Positions 32,226 to 44,366 of a stretch of 64,000 nucleotides of DNA are shown here, piece after piece. Below the pieces are notes generated by a model. The model was not told the origin of the DNA, searched no databases, and was given only the letters and a program-made list of their open reading frames with translations. The stretch lies in contig NC_056035.1 in the NCBI RefSeq assembly GCF_004379255.2, positions 41,296,773 through 41,360,772 on the forward strand, in the 5' to 3' direction. Origin of the DNA: Salvia splendens (lineage: Eukaryota; Streptophyta; Magnoliopsida; Lamiales; Lamiaceae). The position numbers and the translations under genes are program-made. Position 1 is the stretch's first letter. Each line of letters begins with the position of its first letter.

Positions 32226-35200
32226 TCACGGAATGGTAGAAGTCCTAAGCAGGGAAGGAGACGAGTTGAAGATTTCCTGCCCAAGCTCATTTATTTTATC
32301 AATTAGCATTATTTGCTCTGTTTCCAGTCGAAACAGGTACTCCTCTTGGCTCTCGTGCAGGCTTTCGAGCTCACTCAGTGATTCCGAAACCGCCTCGGAG
32401 TCCTCGATGTCGACCTGCGATCGTAGCTTGATCATTGTCTCCTTGATCTACACGAAGCCAAGAAATCATTTTTCAGTCAAGTGTTCTATCACAAGAGATG
32501 CTAGAGAGCTGGTATCTGTTCTCACCCGGTTCAAGATTTCGTGGCGAACTTTGGTGGGGGATGACTCGGAATCCACGCTCGATCTCTTCTCGAGCTCGGG
32601 AACTTTTCTCGTGACTTGGATGTGGATCTCACCACGCTTCACTCCCTGCAGAGGTATCCATTTTTCAGCCATCTGATTGGGGGCTAGCATCTGATACTCA
32701 ACCACGCAGTCGCCTATGCTGGATGTCGGTAACAAGGTGTTGTGATCTTTCACATGCAGCGTGAGCGGACTTCCATCATCGGGGAATTCTAGAGTTTGGT
32801 GCCATTTTGGGCTCAGTGTTTTGTACATTACCTGCAAAGACATGGCACAGTATGGTAAGAAATGGAGAAAGTCCGTCGTTGATGATCATATTCATATAAT
32901 GCATAAGATGAATTTCTGGTGAGTGTAGACTACCGGCTAAGGGGGCGTTGGAGATGGACAAGATGTAAAATCTTAGGAATAACAGTTGAAATTTCTAATG
33001 CATCAACCATCGTCTAACCTTAGTACTTTTCTTCAAGTTGCCATAGTGTATCCTTACATAAGGATCACTCGTTCCTCGGAGATCAGCAGCAACGAGATCT
33101 CTCGCTTCAATGAGAACGAGCTCTATCCAACCATTTGTACGAGTATGTAAACCCTGACATTACCAAAAGAAAATAAGACAAGATGCTTCATCAAATCTGA
33201 ACTAAACAAAATTCGTGACTATTAACTTTAACCTATTTAAGCATACCCTTGAAATTTCACCATCATCAACTTTTATCGCTTCTATCTGAAGCCGCAGCTC
33301 TCCAGAATTGACTTTTTCGAGGGGAATGTACACATCCCTTATAGAACCTTCCACGAGCCCTTCCAAATTCACGCGTGCACTGCCAAGGCTCTCATCGCCA
33401 AGTGTTTCCTCAAGCAAGCATTTTACCTTCAAGTATTCCCCACCTCCTATTTCGTCAAATTCAAATCTCTGATTCCAAGTAGGATTCGAAGAATGTGGGA
33501 CGGGTTTCGTTCTTTGGACAGCCTAGAGAAGACACATGTACGAGGCTCGTTCAAGACGCAAGAAGAATTTAATAGAGGATTACATCTATAGTTGTGTTCT
33601 GCTATCACTCTATATATAATATTAAAACAAGAACTTAGAACGAAGACAGCGTGTTACATGGCTGCAGCAACACACTAAGAGGCACTACGTACCTTGCCAT
33701 ACTGCAGTTTGACGTAGGGGTCAGATTTCCCGATTTTGTCCTTTACAAGGAGATCCTTGCCCTCAACCACAGTAATACAAATTTTCCTCCCGGTTGTGGA
33801 AAAATAGTTCGATGAGCTACCGAGTGAATGACGAGAGCTTGCATTTAAATTAGTCGAGCTATGTGAACCATCAGAAAACAGCCACTCTTTTAGTACAAGC
33901 CTCACGGTGAGCTGCAAGACAGTTTCCATAGAATATAGTTACTCTTCAGTCATCTGCTAATTATCATTAACGATGAATATTGAGTCAGTAACACAATTGT
34001 TGGATAACACAAGCAAGATTGGATTGGAAAAATTTTAGCTGTGAAACATTCTATTTTCATCTTATTTTTCAGATGTAACTGTAAAACTTATTCATACGTC
34101 ATGAACAAGCCTTGTCACCAAACGTTATATTCTAAACATCAGTCCCACAAACGGATGAGATGATAAAGCATCTAAACGAGGCGGAAAAACTGACAAAAAA
34201 AATCCATGTTCCTCAAAAAAATTTATGAACTATCAGTTCATTAAAAGTTGAGAAAGTACCTCTCCCAGATTACCCCCCTCAAATGGAATTGTCATCTCAA
34301 TTTCTTTCCCACAAACGTCAGCATGTTTCGCAATCACACTGTTATTATCTCCGATGGCCCAAAATATGGTTGAATCATCTTGAACATACCTAATCTGCAT
34401 TGTCGGAAAGGTTTGTATAATGTTCTCAAAAGGCTAAGAACCCAAAACTAAGCATACTTGAGAAAATATTAAGTGATCAAGCAATTCGAAAATTTAAACC
34501 AACTAATAATACTTCAATGTTTACATTCATGAAACAAGAATTAGAGATAAACATACCTTAACTTCACAGCAAGTAAGATAGTCGTACTTTATACTTCCAG
34601 GGGTGCGTTGATAGAGATGAAATTTAAGAACTCCTGCGTTTTCATGCAGGATTAGGTTAAATGTCGAGTCCCATTTAGGAGAAGATCCCGCTCTACAATC
34701 TGTTTTCCTGGTGAGCTCCTCGAGTTCTATCTCTACAAATGTCTGAAGCTCTTTGTTGTCACTGGGGACTGCATCTGGATTTGCAAAGTTGAATTGCTTC
34801 GAGGAACCATTGCTCTTCAAGTTATGACCAGAAAGCTTGCTAGCAGAGAGCACTGTTACATATAATATACCACCAACAGCTTTCTTGTGCAAATCTTCAG
34901 GTGGCAAAGCAAGACACTGACGGCGTGGTTCAACCATCCTCTTATTCAGTGTTTCAGTTGCAAGTTTGACCTGCATAACAGTATATGTTGCTCATTGAAT
35001 ATGTGCTAAAGATAAAATAGGACAGGCACGAATTCTTGTGATAACTGGTAACAGCATTCAGCTCTAAATAAAATCTGCATCCTATTACCAACTCTGAGAA
35101 TAATTAATTTAATAATAATAACGTTTCAGCGACATTGTGTGTCTTCCAGTATTTCTGGAAACATAGAAGGGAAACTAAAGGCTCACTAATCAAGACGTGA

Positions 35201-38200
35201 ACGGAAAAGTGTTTGATACATACATCTGCCTTCTAGTAATTTTAGAAACATGAACAGAAATATAACGGAGCATTAATTGAGATGTGAATTTAAATCAGAT
35301 TCAGCAAGTTGCCATAACTGTTCAAAAAAGAAACTGAACCCTTTTTTTGTTTTTTTATCATACTGGCAAGAAAACAACCACCGGCACCAAAGATCGTTTT
35401 GGTGCTGATCCATGACCCATACTAGTTAGACACTATATTATTCTACTAATCGAGGAATTCTACAATGAGATAGTTTCATGCTAATTGTTAAAATTTTAGA
35501 CGAATCTCACATCTTTTCCAGCTCTGCTCTCTCATTGGTGACAGTCTCGAGTTTCAAACTTTCAGTGTATTTCATTAACAGAACCATTAGTTACGTGTTA
35601 AAATTCATAGAAGATCCTATCATCTCTATTAGCTCTGCTATCTCATAATGGGTCTCGAGTTTCAAGACATTTCATCATAGACAACATTGGTGAAAACCAT
35701 AATACATACCAACCATGAAGAAACACCCGGAAGCTCAGTTGCGGGTAGAGACTGGCTTCCACCACTTCCGAAAGCGACGCCAAGTCTGACCTCAGGAGTC
35801 GATACAAAGGAATATGCTATCGCTTTTCCTTCTAATATTGGCATGAAAAGAAGCTGCACAATGCAAATGATGTAATATTTTTCAGGGGACAAAGTTTTTT
35901 ACCAAATAGGAAGTATGACAGTAAAATATAGACCCTTAGTATTGTCGGATTTATTCACAACAGTTACTGAAAATTGAAATCATTATAAAGTTCAGGCAAT
36001 TAATTACATCAGTTTCCCCTTCCCTTCAATCTCTGACGACATACTAGTGATATGCTACCAAACACGAAATTGGTAATGGAGAGAATTAGTTGATAAACCA
36101 CTCCATCTAAACATCACCCAGCGTTTAACAAAAAAACGCATAGCTTTTACGAGAACAAATTGAAAGAAGTTCCTAACTCGACCAGCCTTGCAATTGCGAG
36201 TATAAGGTCCCCATCCAGTTGTTCTCTATAGGTTCTTCATAGTATAGGGACAAAAATTAAGAGCAGAACAAAGCAGAAAGTATTGTGATAAACATCCTTT
36301 AAAATAAATACTATGAGAAATAAATCTGATGATCATAATCACAAACAAGAACAGATCCAAGAACAAAAGGAAAAGAGAAACAAGAGAGCAAGATTGATGC
36401 GTACATTGCCCTTGACGTGGATGCTGTTTACAATAATTCGGGCTGTCCCCATTAAAGGCATAGCCAACTTAGCCGACAACAGTATATTTACGTCATCTGA
36501 GTCCCAGTCAAAACTACATCGCAAGATTCGCTGCGTCATGCAAAAATATAAGGTTTACATGAGCAATAAAGATAGGGAAAGAGAGAGAAGAAACTGGATT
36601 AGGAAGATCAGTTCATAAGACTACGCTAACATATTTGAGGAGTTCAATGAACTACCGGTCAAAAATGCTTGATAGAAGATTTGCATTTAATGAGTAAATA
36701 TGTCAAACCTGATCACCTGATGTTGCCCAACAGGCTCCCTGCAGCCCAAGTAAAGGAGGACGAGAGCCAAGAGAAAATCCTTGTAACTCTATCCTTTCCT
36801 AAACATAAGTAATGTTTCGTAGTATTAATACTGACATGATCGGAAATGATTTCGTCACATGATCAAAATAGAGAATTAGGACTTACAATTAGCCTTGATT
36901 TCCTATGCTTCAAGCGCCTCTGTAATTATTTATAAGTTAATAAGCAATACATCTGTAACAGTAACAACTCTTCTCTATGCATGACGATGAGTAGGTTCAT
37001 TAATATAATTTGGAGAGGACAACGAGTTCTATATATATATTACTCCAATACTCCCTCCGCCCCATAACATGTGCACTTTCCATTTCCGTCCGTCCCATAA
37101 AAATATGGATATTTCCATTTATGGAAAGTTGTCCTAAACTCATTTCCCATATACCACTATGGCCCACCATTACAACTCATTAAACACTAATAATAATGCG
37201 GGTCTCACTATCCACTACACTACCTTAACTACCCTTTCTTCTTCTCTCTTACTTTGCCAATTGTGCATTAATTCTCGTGCCATTTCAATTGCGCATAATT
37301 TTATGGGACGGAGGGAGTAATATATGTACAGAAAATGCCATGATAATTATGAATTAACGTTTGCGGATCACAGGTTATGAGTTTAGTATGTGTGAGATAG
37401 TTTTTTTATGCAAATAACAACTATTTCTCTGCAATGATTTTAAACGCTGGAGTAAAAGATGCATTTAGTTTTATGATTTCACATGTAAAACTCGACAAAC
37501 ACTTTCATTGTTTGAAACCAGAGCAAGCATAAAATCAAATAATACAAAATATTTATATCATGTATAAACAATTTTTATATGAATAATTGAATATGTATCA
37601 CAATCCACACAATGTATGTATTTATTAAAAGACCTATTTCAGGAACTGCAATAATAGACTGATAAGCAAATAATCAGTAGTTAAAAAACCAAGCAATCAT
37701 TCACGATTTCTCTTTAGTCTTTACATTTTCTTTTCTCTATATTTACAAGTATAGGAATGGAAATGTTGAAGAACAAAAAATATAGAGATCAGAATAGTTA
37801 CCTCGATTATAGAAGCAAATCGTGAAGAAAGCTTTGGGTTTATGTAGTTCAGCCAAACTTCCATTAATAGCTTGTTCAGCCATTCGCAGTGTTCTAAAGG
37901 TGTGACAGGCTGTTCATATACGAAGAACAGTCATTTTTATAAATAATGAACGAAATGAGCAATCAAAACAAAAGCGATCCTAGAAAATAAAGTGAGTACA
38001 TACTGAAGTATTTAGTGTCACTTGCATCCATTTCTTATTCAAGTCGTCCACAATGTTTCGCTGCTGATACCTTCCGTACTGTGGGGAAACAAAAGGTATG
38101 GGTTAATCAACTAGACAACAACGCAACCATTGTAAACCTTCTAGGAAATTTAACCAATACATCAGGTGCCATTTTCTGCTTTGTTCGACAGAGCACTATC

Positions 38201-39438
38201 TATGTCTAACTACCCATAATCAGATACTATATGGCGATATGTGATCAAAGTTTAACAATCTACCATCCAATTAAGGCATCATTGGATTAATATTAGTTAC
38301 AAAATATCCTCCATTCTTTATAGTTGTTTCCAAATTATGGTTAGACTGGCTTGTTTGGCATCATCAATAAATACAACTTCAGCCGGATTTTCATTTGTAA
38401 TTTGCACGTGAAATTTAGAAATATCACAGGTATCTCACACCAATACCAGATGTGATCACCGCAAAGAGCATGTAAGCAGTTGATAATATCTGTGACCGTG
38501 ACCACGTACAAAAATGTTAAGAGCGTAGCCACAAACATTATGATAATGAATTTGAAGGAGATGTATATTCAGTCAGGCATAAAACATTGAACAGCAACAC
38601 ACTCCTGCACTGTAATTGCAGTGATATCTTCTTGGTAGACATATCATTTGCATTTGATCTCGAGAAGAGCATAGCACGTACATATGCATGAGAAGTTCAT
38701 CCTTTTCAACCCATCATGTTACAGATATAGGAACAGTTTAAATTCTGCCCACCATCAAACTTGCATCAAAGTTCAAGTGGTCCTGTCTTGAGAATAGCAA
38801 CAAAATACATTTCCATCCTTCCTAGGAAAAAAATTGAAACGTTCAATACGAGTGATCCTAAATAAGAAACATATAACCGGTCCCCTTCCGTATACCAATT
38901 ACAGATCAAAAGCAAGATATCTGTATTTCTACCCATCGTAATTTTCACGTTCTCTTCCTTGTTTCTACTGCAAAACAACTGAAATTGGTGCTTTTTTAAT
39001 TACAAGACGATTTAGTCTCTCTATCAGCAATTCCCCCTTACGATGAGTTGTTACATCAAAGATTTGATGCAATGGATGATCCAAGTCCTCTGATCAATTT
39101 AAGCTAGACTAAATACAGTTGACCAACAACAGCTGTTTCTACAGTCACAAAGACATTATAATGAACTCAACAAAAACATCAAAATATAAATTGCCAGAGA
39201 GTTCAAAACGCATGAAACAAGATAAAGCCTTCGATCAGCAAATAAGTACCTGAATTGTCGCCCAAACAGCACACACAAGAAGTAGCCAATTGGAAAGAGA
39301 GAAAAACCACTTCTCGACAGCCCAAAGGAAGAGCAGCAGAGGTACAAGAAAGGGAAGCAGCGGCTGCTGCTCCACCAACTTGTACCATGACTCCACCGCC
39401 CCCTCCAAGTCAAACAATTGCTTCTTCGTTCTTCCCAT
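32226..39438 (-). CDS. SMP- and C2-domain membrane protein (NTMC2 type 3, At3g18370-like)
   Basis: Fourteen exons on the minus strand: 39438-39250, 38078-38004, 37909-37802, 36919-36887, 36798-36709, 36530-36405, 35853-35710, 34970-34557, 34394-34260, 33911-33693, 33522-33247, 33153-33019, 32831-32526, 32447-32226. All have GT/AG borders and whole codons, giving 823 residues. A hydrophobic hairpin-like anchor is at about 27-62. An SMP lipid-transfer domain follows (about 88-260; PLEHCEWLNKLL, ELPGVSSWL). Three C2 domains are at about 270-390 (degenerate), 480-600 (KIGKSDPYVK) and 610-735 (RGTSDPYVR). A short acidic coiled coil ends the protein. This is the plant relative of extended synaptotagmins/tricalbins, expected at ER membrane contact sites; the type 3 assignment is by overall similarity. 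No frame break was seen. Intron 3 holds a MITE. Confidence 0.9.
37051..37317. mobile_element. Stowaway-type MITE in intron 3 of the SMP/C2 gene
   Basis: 267 bp with TIRs CTCCCTCCGCCCCATAA and TTATGGGACGGAGGGAG, flanked by TA on both sides. Non-coding. Confidence 0.88.
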
Positions 39439-40384
39439 GCGACAGAATTAAAGACTCTCAGATGAAGAATCGTGAGGGTAGGTTGCCCAGAAGCAGGAAC
39501 GATTTCTTCAATTAAAACCGTTAGAAAGAGGGAAAAGGTAAAATGGGCACATCCAGAATACAGAATTCAGCGCTCTTGTTTGGAAACATTTGCACAAAAT
39601 CCAAAGGCCTAAAAGAAAAGGACGAGATTTCATTTGAAAAGTCATCGCGGGTCAAAGCAAGTAAAATTAGATGCAAAACCAAAAATAAGAGGTAAATCCA
39701 CTCTAACTACTTATTTACTCCCTGTTATTTTTTGTCGGATTTTGGTATTTTTGTGATACACTCTATTTATTATCTGTAACACAGCATATAGACTTATACA
39801 GATGGAATAGTGACAAATGGAGTATCAAAATAATTGAAAATTAGCTATTTTACAATATTAGTTAATTTAATATAAATTATCTATGTAAATTAATATATTG
39901 CATAGTACTATCTTTTTGCACTTACTAATCAAGATTAACTTTTTTAAGTAAATATACACAAATTTATAAAACATTAACTATTTTAATGGATATCTATACG
40001 AGTGCATTAGAATGACAACTGAAATTAGTGTGATAATCATATAACTCATTTTGGACTACACAATTTAAAAATAGGTGGTCCGGATTCGGTTTCAGAAACT
40101 ACTATCATTTTTTTGGAAGAAATATTCATTTTTGCTACATAATTAAAAATGATGGCTCATTCACATGAACAGGAATATAGAAATTTTCTATGCTAAAAAT
40201 TATCTTAAAATTTTAAATTTTAATAACTCTCTCAGTTAAAAATATTTTTAAACTAAAAATATACATCAAATATATCCAAAAAAGTAGCTAAACGAAAATC
40301 TCGAGGAACTCGTTAATTCACACTAAGACACTACTTTGGTCACATGGTCAATCAATAGAAATATGAGAAAATGAAAAGTATTAA
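39439..40384. other. Upstream region of the SMP/C2 gene and intergenic DNA
   Basis: The first 150 bases are probably 5' leader and promoter of the minus-strand gene. The rest is AT-rich with no recognised element. Confidence 0.4.
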
Positions 40385-40600
40385 GGTCATGTTTGGTTGC
40401 CAGGAGTCTATCAGGGAAAGTAATCAGATTCCTTAAATTTTAGAATTATGTGTTTGTTTCGGTTTTTAATCAAATTGGGAAAGTAATCAGAATCCCGAGA
40501 CAAGGAAAGATAATACAACTTTTCAGGATTCTGAATCCTAAGTTTTCTTATGTATTCTTTTTCCAAGTTTTAAGATTCTTACATATTTAATGCAATATAA
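40385..40600. mobile_element. Possible hAT- or Tourist-like MITE remnant
   Basis: Contains CATGTTTGGTTGCCAGGAG, a repeated GGGAAAGTAATCAGA word (about 40415 and 40488), and GGATTCTGAATCC. These words are frequent in plant MITEs, but no clear pair of termini was found. Confidence 0.3.
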
Positions 40601-40809
40601 GTATAGTTATTATTATTATTATTATTATTGATATTAATTACAATGTATAAAAAATATTAAAATTATAAATCATACTTAATTATGGTATAATAAATAACTA
40701 TAATTAAAATTATCATAATTATAACTATATTATTATAATATATATATATATATGTTATTATCATAATAAAAATTAATAATTTATTAAAATAATTAAAATA
40801 TAATTATAT

Positions 40810-40881
40810 AATCTTGGCATGTGTCAAGCCAAAATTTAAAGATTAGATACCATAGAATCTTGGCATGTGTCAAGCCAAAAT
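40810..40881. repeat. Short tandem duplication
   Basis: A 26-base word starting AATCTTGGCATGTGTC occurs at 40810 and again at 40856. The surrounding 300 bases are almost pure A/T. Confidence 0.8.
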
Positions 40882-41413
40882 CACTTCAATTGTAGACAAA
40901 TCGTTCTAAAATTCCACAATAAATTGAATATTAGTATATTTTAGTAAATAATTATAATAATGAACAAACAAATACTTATAATTATATGCCAAAACACACA
41001 GTATGTTTGGGCTAGCATAACATAGGGTCGGGTTGAGTTGGGATTTGTTAATTTTGATCCAATTAACTTGTGTGCTATTAATGGTTCGGGTTAGGCCCAC
41101 CCGTCATTTCAAAAATAAAATTATGGCAAGTAACAAAATTAAATTTTAAACGAATTTATAACGATCAAAAAGTTACGAACAAGATAGCAGTAATTAATAG
41201 AATAAATATAAAATATTTGATGTTAATACAAACCATAGATTAAATTGTTGCGGTAATTAAAGATTCATGCTTTATCAGTGCGTTTGAATTGCTTGTCCTA
41301 GTAATTAAGTTGTGTGTGTTAAATGAGAAGCTTTTTTATATTACTAGTACTAGTAACTTAACAATATACCTGGTTCTAATTAATAAATTGTGTGTGTTGA
41401 ATGTCTAGGGAAT
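40882..41413. other. AT-rich intergenic DNA
   Basis: No gene or element recognised up to the LTR element at 41414. Confidence 0.45.
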
Positions 41414-41685
41414 TGTTAAGGATGAAGTTCCTTAACTCGTAGATTTTGCGTCGAACGTCGCGGGAGCTTTTGCCCGTCGGTCAATCCGGCGTCAAAATTC
41501 GGGTTTTTTGCGTTTTGCACGTTTGAAAGGAAAGAGAGTAAGAGAAAATAAAATAGAAGGATAATTGATATTTCTTGATTGATCGAACTAAAGAACAATG
41601 TCCACTATTTATAATAGTGGATACTAACTTAATGAGCAAGACAAAAGATATGAAAAAGATATGCAAATCCATAATTAACTAACTA

Positions 41686-41718
<33 letters not shown>

Positions 41719-41725
41719 CGTATCA
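41414..41725 (-). repeat. 3' LTR of the short LTR element
   Basis: 312 bp. It differs from its partner by a few substitutions and a shorter AAT run, so it is older than the Tat and Athila insertions here or subject to microsatellite slippage. Confidence 0.88.
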
Positions 41726-41726
41726 A

Positions 41727-42743
41727 CTCCCCCACGGTTGAAATCCACCTTGTCCTCAAGGTGGGCACCATGAAGCAACGATGAGTGTCGAGGAATCCTC
41801 CTGGGTCAAACATACACCGAATAGTTGAGCGTCTCCCTGCATCAATGCGTCCATGAATGCTCAAGCATAGAGTGTCATTTTGCGGAGGAATCAACCGGGC
41901 ATCGGCGTCGAGCGATGTTGATCGATGATTCATACTTGCGACAACCCTGACATGAGATGAATCACTCAATAATTTCAGTGATGCATTGTCCATAATGGAA
42001 CTACCCAAACCAATCTGGACTTGGGGAATCTTGAATCGAGAAGCATTCAATTGTCGCGCGCACTGAATCTCGATGCAACCGTGAACCGATTTCTCTTTAC
42101 ATGCGGAATCCGGACTGGACTTCTCTATCTTCTCAACCTTTTCAACTCCACCAAAAACAACAGAAGAAACAGGAATCTTCTTGGCAGAATCAGCAAAGCC
42201 TTCCTCAACTCGATCACAATCAGGAATCAACGCCGACGGTGGGGGCGGCTGATAGGTCTTTGGAGGAGAAAGCTGCTGGTGGTAGTCTTTTGACGGCGTC
42301 GACAGATTGTGGAAGTAGTGCTCAGCCGTTGTTTGCACCGGCGTGACGTAGGCTGGCGCCGAATATTTCAACGGCGCAGATGAAGCCGTGTAGGTGAAAA
42401 AGCATTGTTGTTCGTCCATCAAGTCCAACTTCTTGTTTATTCTATTCTCTTCCGGTTGCATTTTAAACTGCCTCGGATGTTCAAACTGCTGACCATAGCC
42501 TTGTCGTGACGCATGATTATCCCAACTCGTTGGTTGGAGAGCAAAATTCCCCTCAGCTCTCGCCCTAGGCAAGTCCCACGTCGAGGAAAGTCCGGCCGCT
42601 GGGCCCATCCATGATGAAAAACCCACGTTGGTGTTAGGGTTTTGTTGCAACGCCCTAGAAGGATCATAATAAGAATCTCCCCACGTTTGCAGAGGCGGTT
42701 GTGTGAAACCCGTCGTTGAATCCCCAATCAGAGGACGGGACAT
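41727..42743 (-). CDS. Internal ORF of the short LTR element (second part)
   Basis: Minus-strand frame of about 350 codons, rich in Pro, Gln and Ser, with no domain I recognise. Near its end another frame reads LEDKVDF, the motif that often closes plant Ty3/Gypsy polyproteins, so the 3' end of pol may be retained after an internal deletion and frameshift. It overlaps the preceding ORF by about 80 bases in a different frame. Coding status is doubtful. Confidence 0.4.
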
Positions 42744-43077
42744 CGCCGAGTGCTGAAGTCAGAATATACCCTGACTGATACCCGCCGTTGAATCCCCAAT
42801 CATAGACCGGAAACTGGTGTGCTCCGCCCGACGACGGCTTCGGATGTGCTGAAGTCGAATATACGGTGGTCTGGCGCAGCCATGGCAGGTCCCAGGAAGT
42901 GGGCTGACGGGCTTGGTAGGGCTGGTGTTGTGGGTGGAGTCGCACATCCTGTGGATATGGATATGATGGTTGTTGATCTAACGCTCTGATCGGATGGAGC
43001 AGGGGTTGAGATACGGGCTGCTGCCATGGGTGGTAATCTGCCTGCCAGAGTTGATATCCGGTGTAACTGTACGACAT
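42664..43077 (-). CDS. Internal ORF of the short LTR element (first part)
   Basis: 137 codons starting MSYSYTGYQLWQADYHPWQQ, rich in Gln, Pro and Tyr, with a WGFN repeat. It begins about 75 bases after the 5' LTR, where a gag start is expected, but no gag domain is recognisable. It is probably the N-terminal extension of a gag whose body was deleted. Confidence 0.45.
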   Translation of the reverse strand: MSYSYTGYQLWQADYHPWQQPVSQPLLHPIRALDQQPSYPYPQDVRLHPQHQPYQARQPTSWDLPWLRQTTVYSTSAHPKPSSGGAHQFPVYDWGFNGGYQSGYILTSALGDVPSSDWGFNDGFHTTASANVGRFLL

Positions 43078-43107
43078 GTAGACAGCGATTCGGAAGAAGA
43101 GATCACG

Positions 43108-43157
43108 ATGAAAGCACCAATTGTTAGTGAGATCAACAATGAAAGCACCAATTGTTA
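43108..43157 (-). repeat. Duplicated LTR-end/primer-binding segment
   Basis: The 19-base word ATGAAAGCACCAATTGTTA occurs at 43108 and at 43139. The second copy spans the LTR border. On the minus strand the core is ATTGGTGCTTTCAT, which sits where the primer-binding site should be. Confidence 0.75.
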
Positions 43158-43413
43158 AGGATGAAGTTCCTTAACTCGTAGATTTTGCGTCGAACGTCGC
43201 GGGAGCTTTTGCCCGTCGATCAATCCGGCGTCAAAATTAGGGTTTTGTGCGTTTTGCACGTTTGAAAGGAAAGAGAGTAAGAGAAAATAAAATAGAAGGA
43301 TAATTGATATTTCTTGATTGATCGAACTAAAGAACAATGTCCACTATTTATAATAGTGGATACTAACTTAATGAGCAAGACAAAATATATGCAACTCCAT
43401 AATTAACTAACTA

Positions 43414-43497
<84 letters not shown>

Positions 43498-43513
43498 CAT
43501 CATCATCGTATCA
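43153..43513 (-). repeat. 5' LTR of the short LTR element
   Basis: 361 bp, including an (AAT)n run of about 27 units at 43416-43496. Confidence 0.88.
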
Positions 43514-43518
43514 GGAAT

Positions 43519-43873
43519 TCACAATCTTTATTATATAGTCGAAGTTAAGTAACGCACATTGCGCAATATGCTGCACTAAGATACACACAATTTAAACCAT
43601 ACTCTATTTTAAACAAATAGTGGGTCGGTACGGTATAGTTTAGGTAATAGAAATGTAGAATTCGATTAAAGTTATTTATCAACAAACATTGCAACTTGCG
43701 TAAGTCCATAATTTAAGTTTTTCAAGTATCAAATATTTGGATTACCTAAACTATATAATAATAATAGTAGTACTATATATCAGTTGAGTAATTTGCTAAT
43801 GTTTTATTTTGTTTAGATTCGGATCATTATTGTCTCACAGTATTTAATCTATATACACATGAGTCGATCTTAA
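43519..43873. other. AT-rich intergenic DNA
   Basis: No gene or element recognised. Confidence 0.45.
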
Positions 43874-44366
43874 GGCCATCGGCAATGCTGTTTCTTATAC
43901 GTCTCTTAACCGTCTCATCTCTTAACTATTCATGGGTCCCACTATATTTTTCACTACATCTCTTAACTAAGAGACAACACTTGCAACCCTTCATCTTTTA
44001 TCCGTTTCTTAGGTCATCCACAACGCTGTCACTATACCGTCCCTTAAATTACTATTCGTGGGCCCCACTGTACTTTTTTACTCCATCCCTTAACTAAGGG
44101 ACGGAAACTGCAACCCTCCATCCCTTAACAGTCCCTTAACCGTCCCTTAAACCGTCCCTTAAATTACTATTCATTCAATTTCATTTTTTATTTTTATTTC
44201 CAACCAAATTCAATTAAAAAAACATACTTCATTAAAAATAAAATAAAATTACAACATAAAAACAATACAACTTAAAATTCAAAAAAATTAAAAAAGACAT
44301 AATTAAAATCCTAAAAAAATAAAAATGACATAATTTAAAATACAATTTTATAGAAAATAAAAAAAA

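Larger units (their letters stand above)
41414..43513 (-). mobile_element. Short non-autonomous LTR retrotransposon
   Basis: 2.1-kb element. LTRs at 43153-43513 (361 bp, 5' on the minus strand) and 41414-41725 (312 bp) begin TGTTAAGG and end CGTATCA. The target duplication GGAAT is perfect (41409-41413 and 43514-43518). The length difference comes mainly from an (AAT)n run near one LTR end. A purine tract GTGGGGGAGT on the minus strand abuts the 3' LTR. The inside encodes a Gln/Pro/Tyr-rich protein region but no RT or integrase, so it must be mobilised by another element. Confidence 0.88.
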
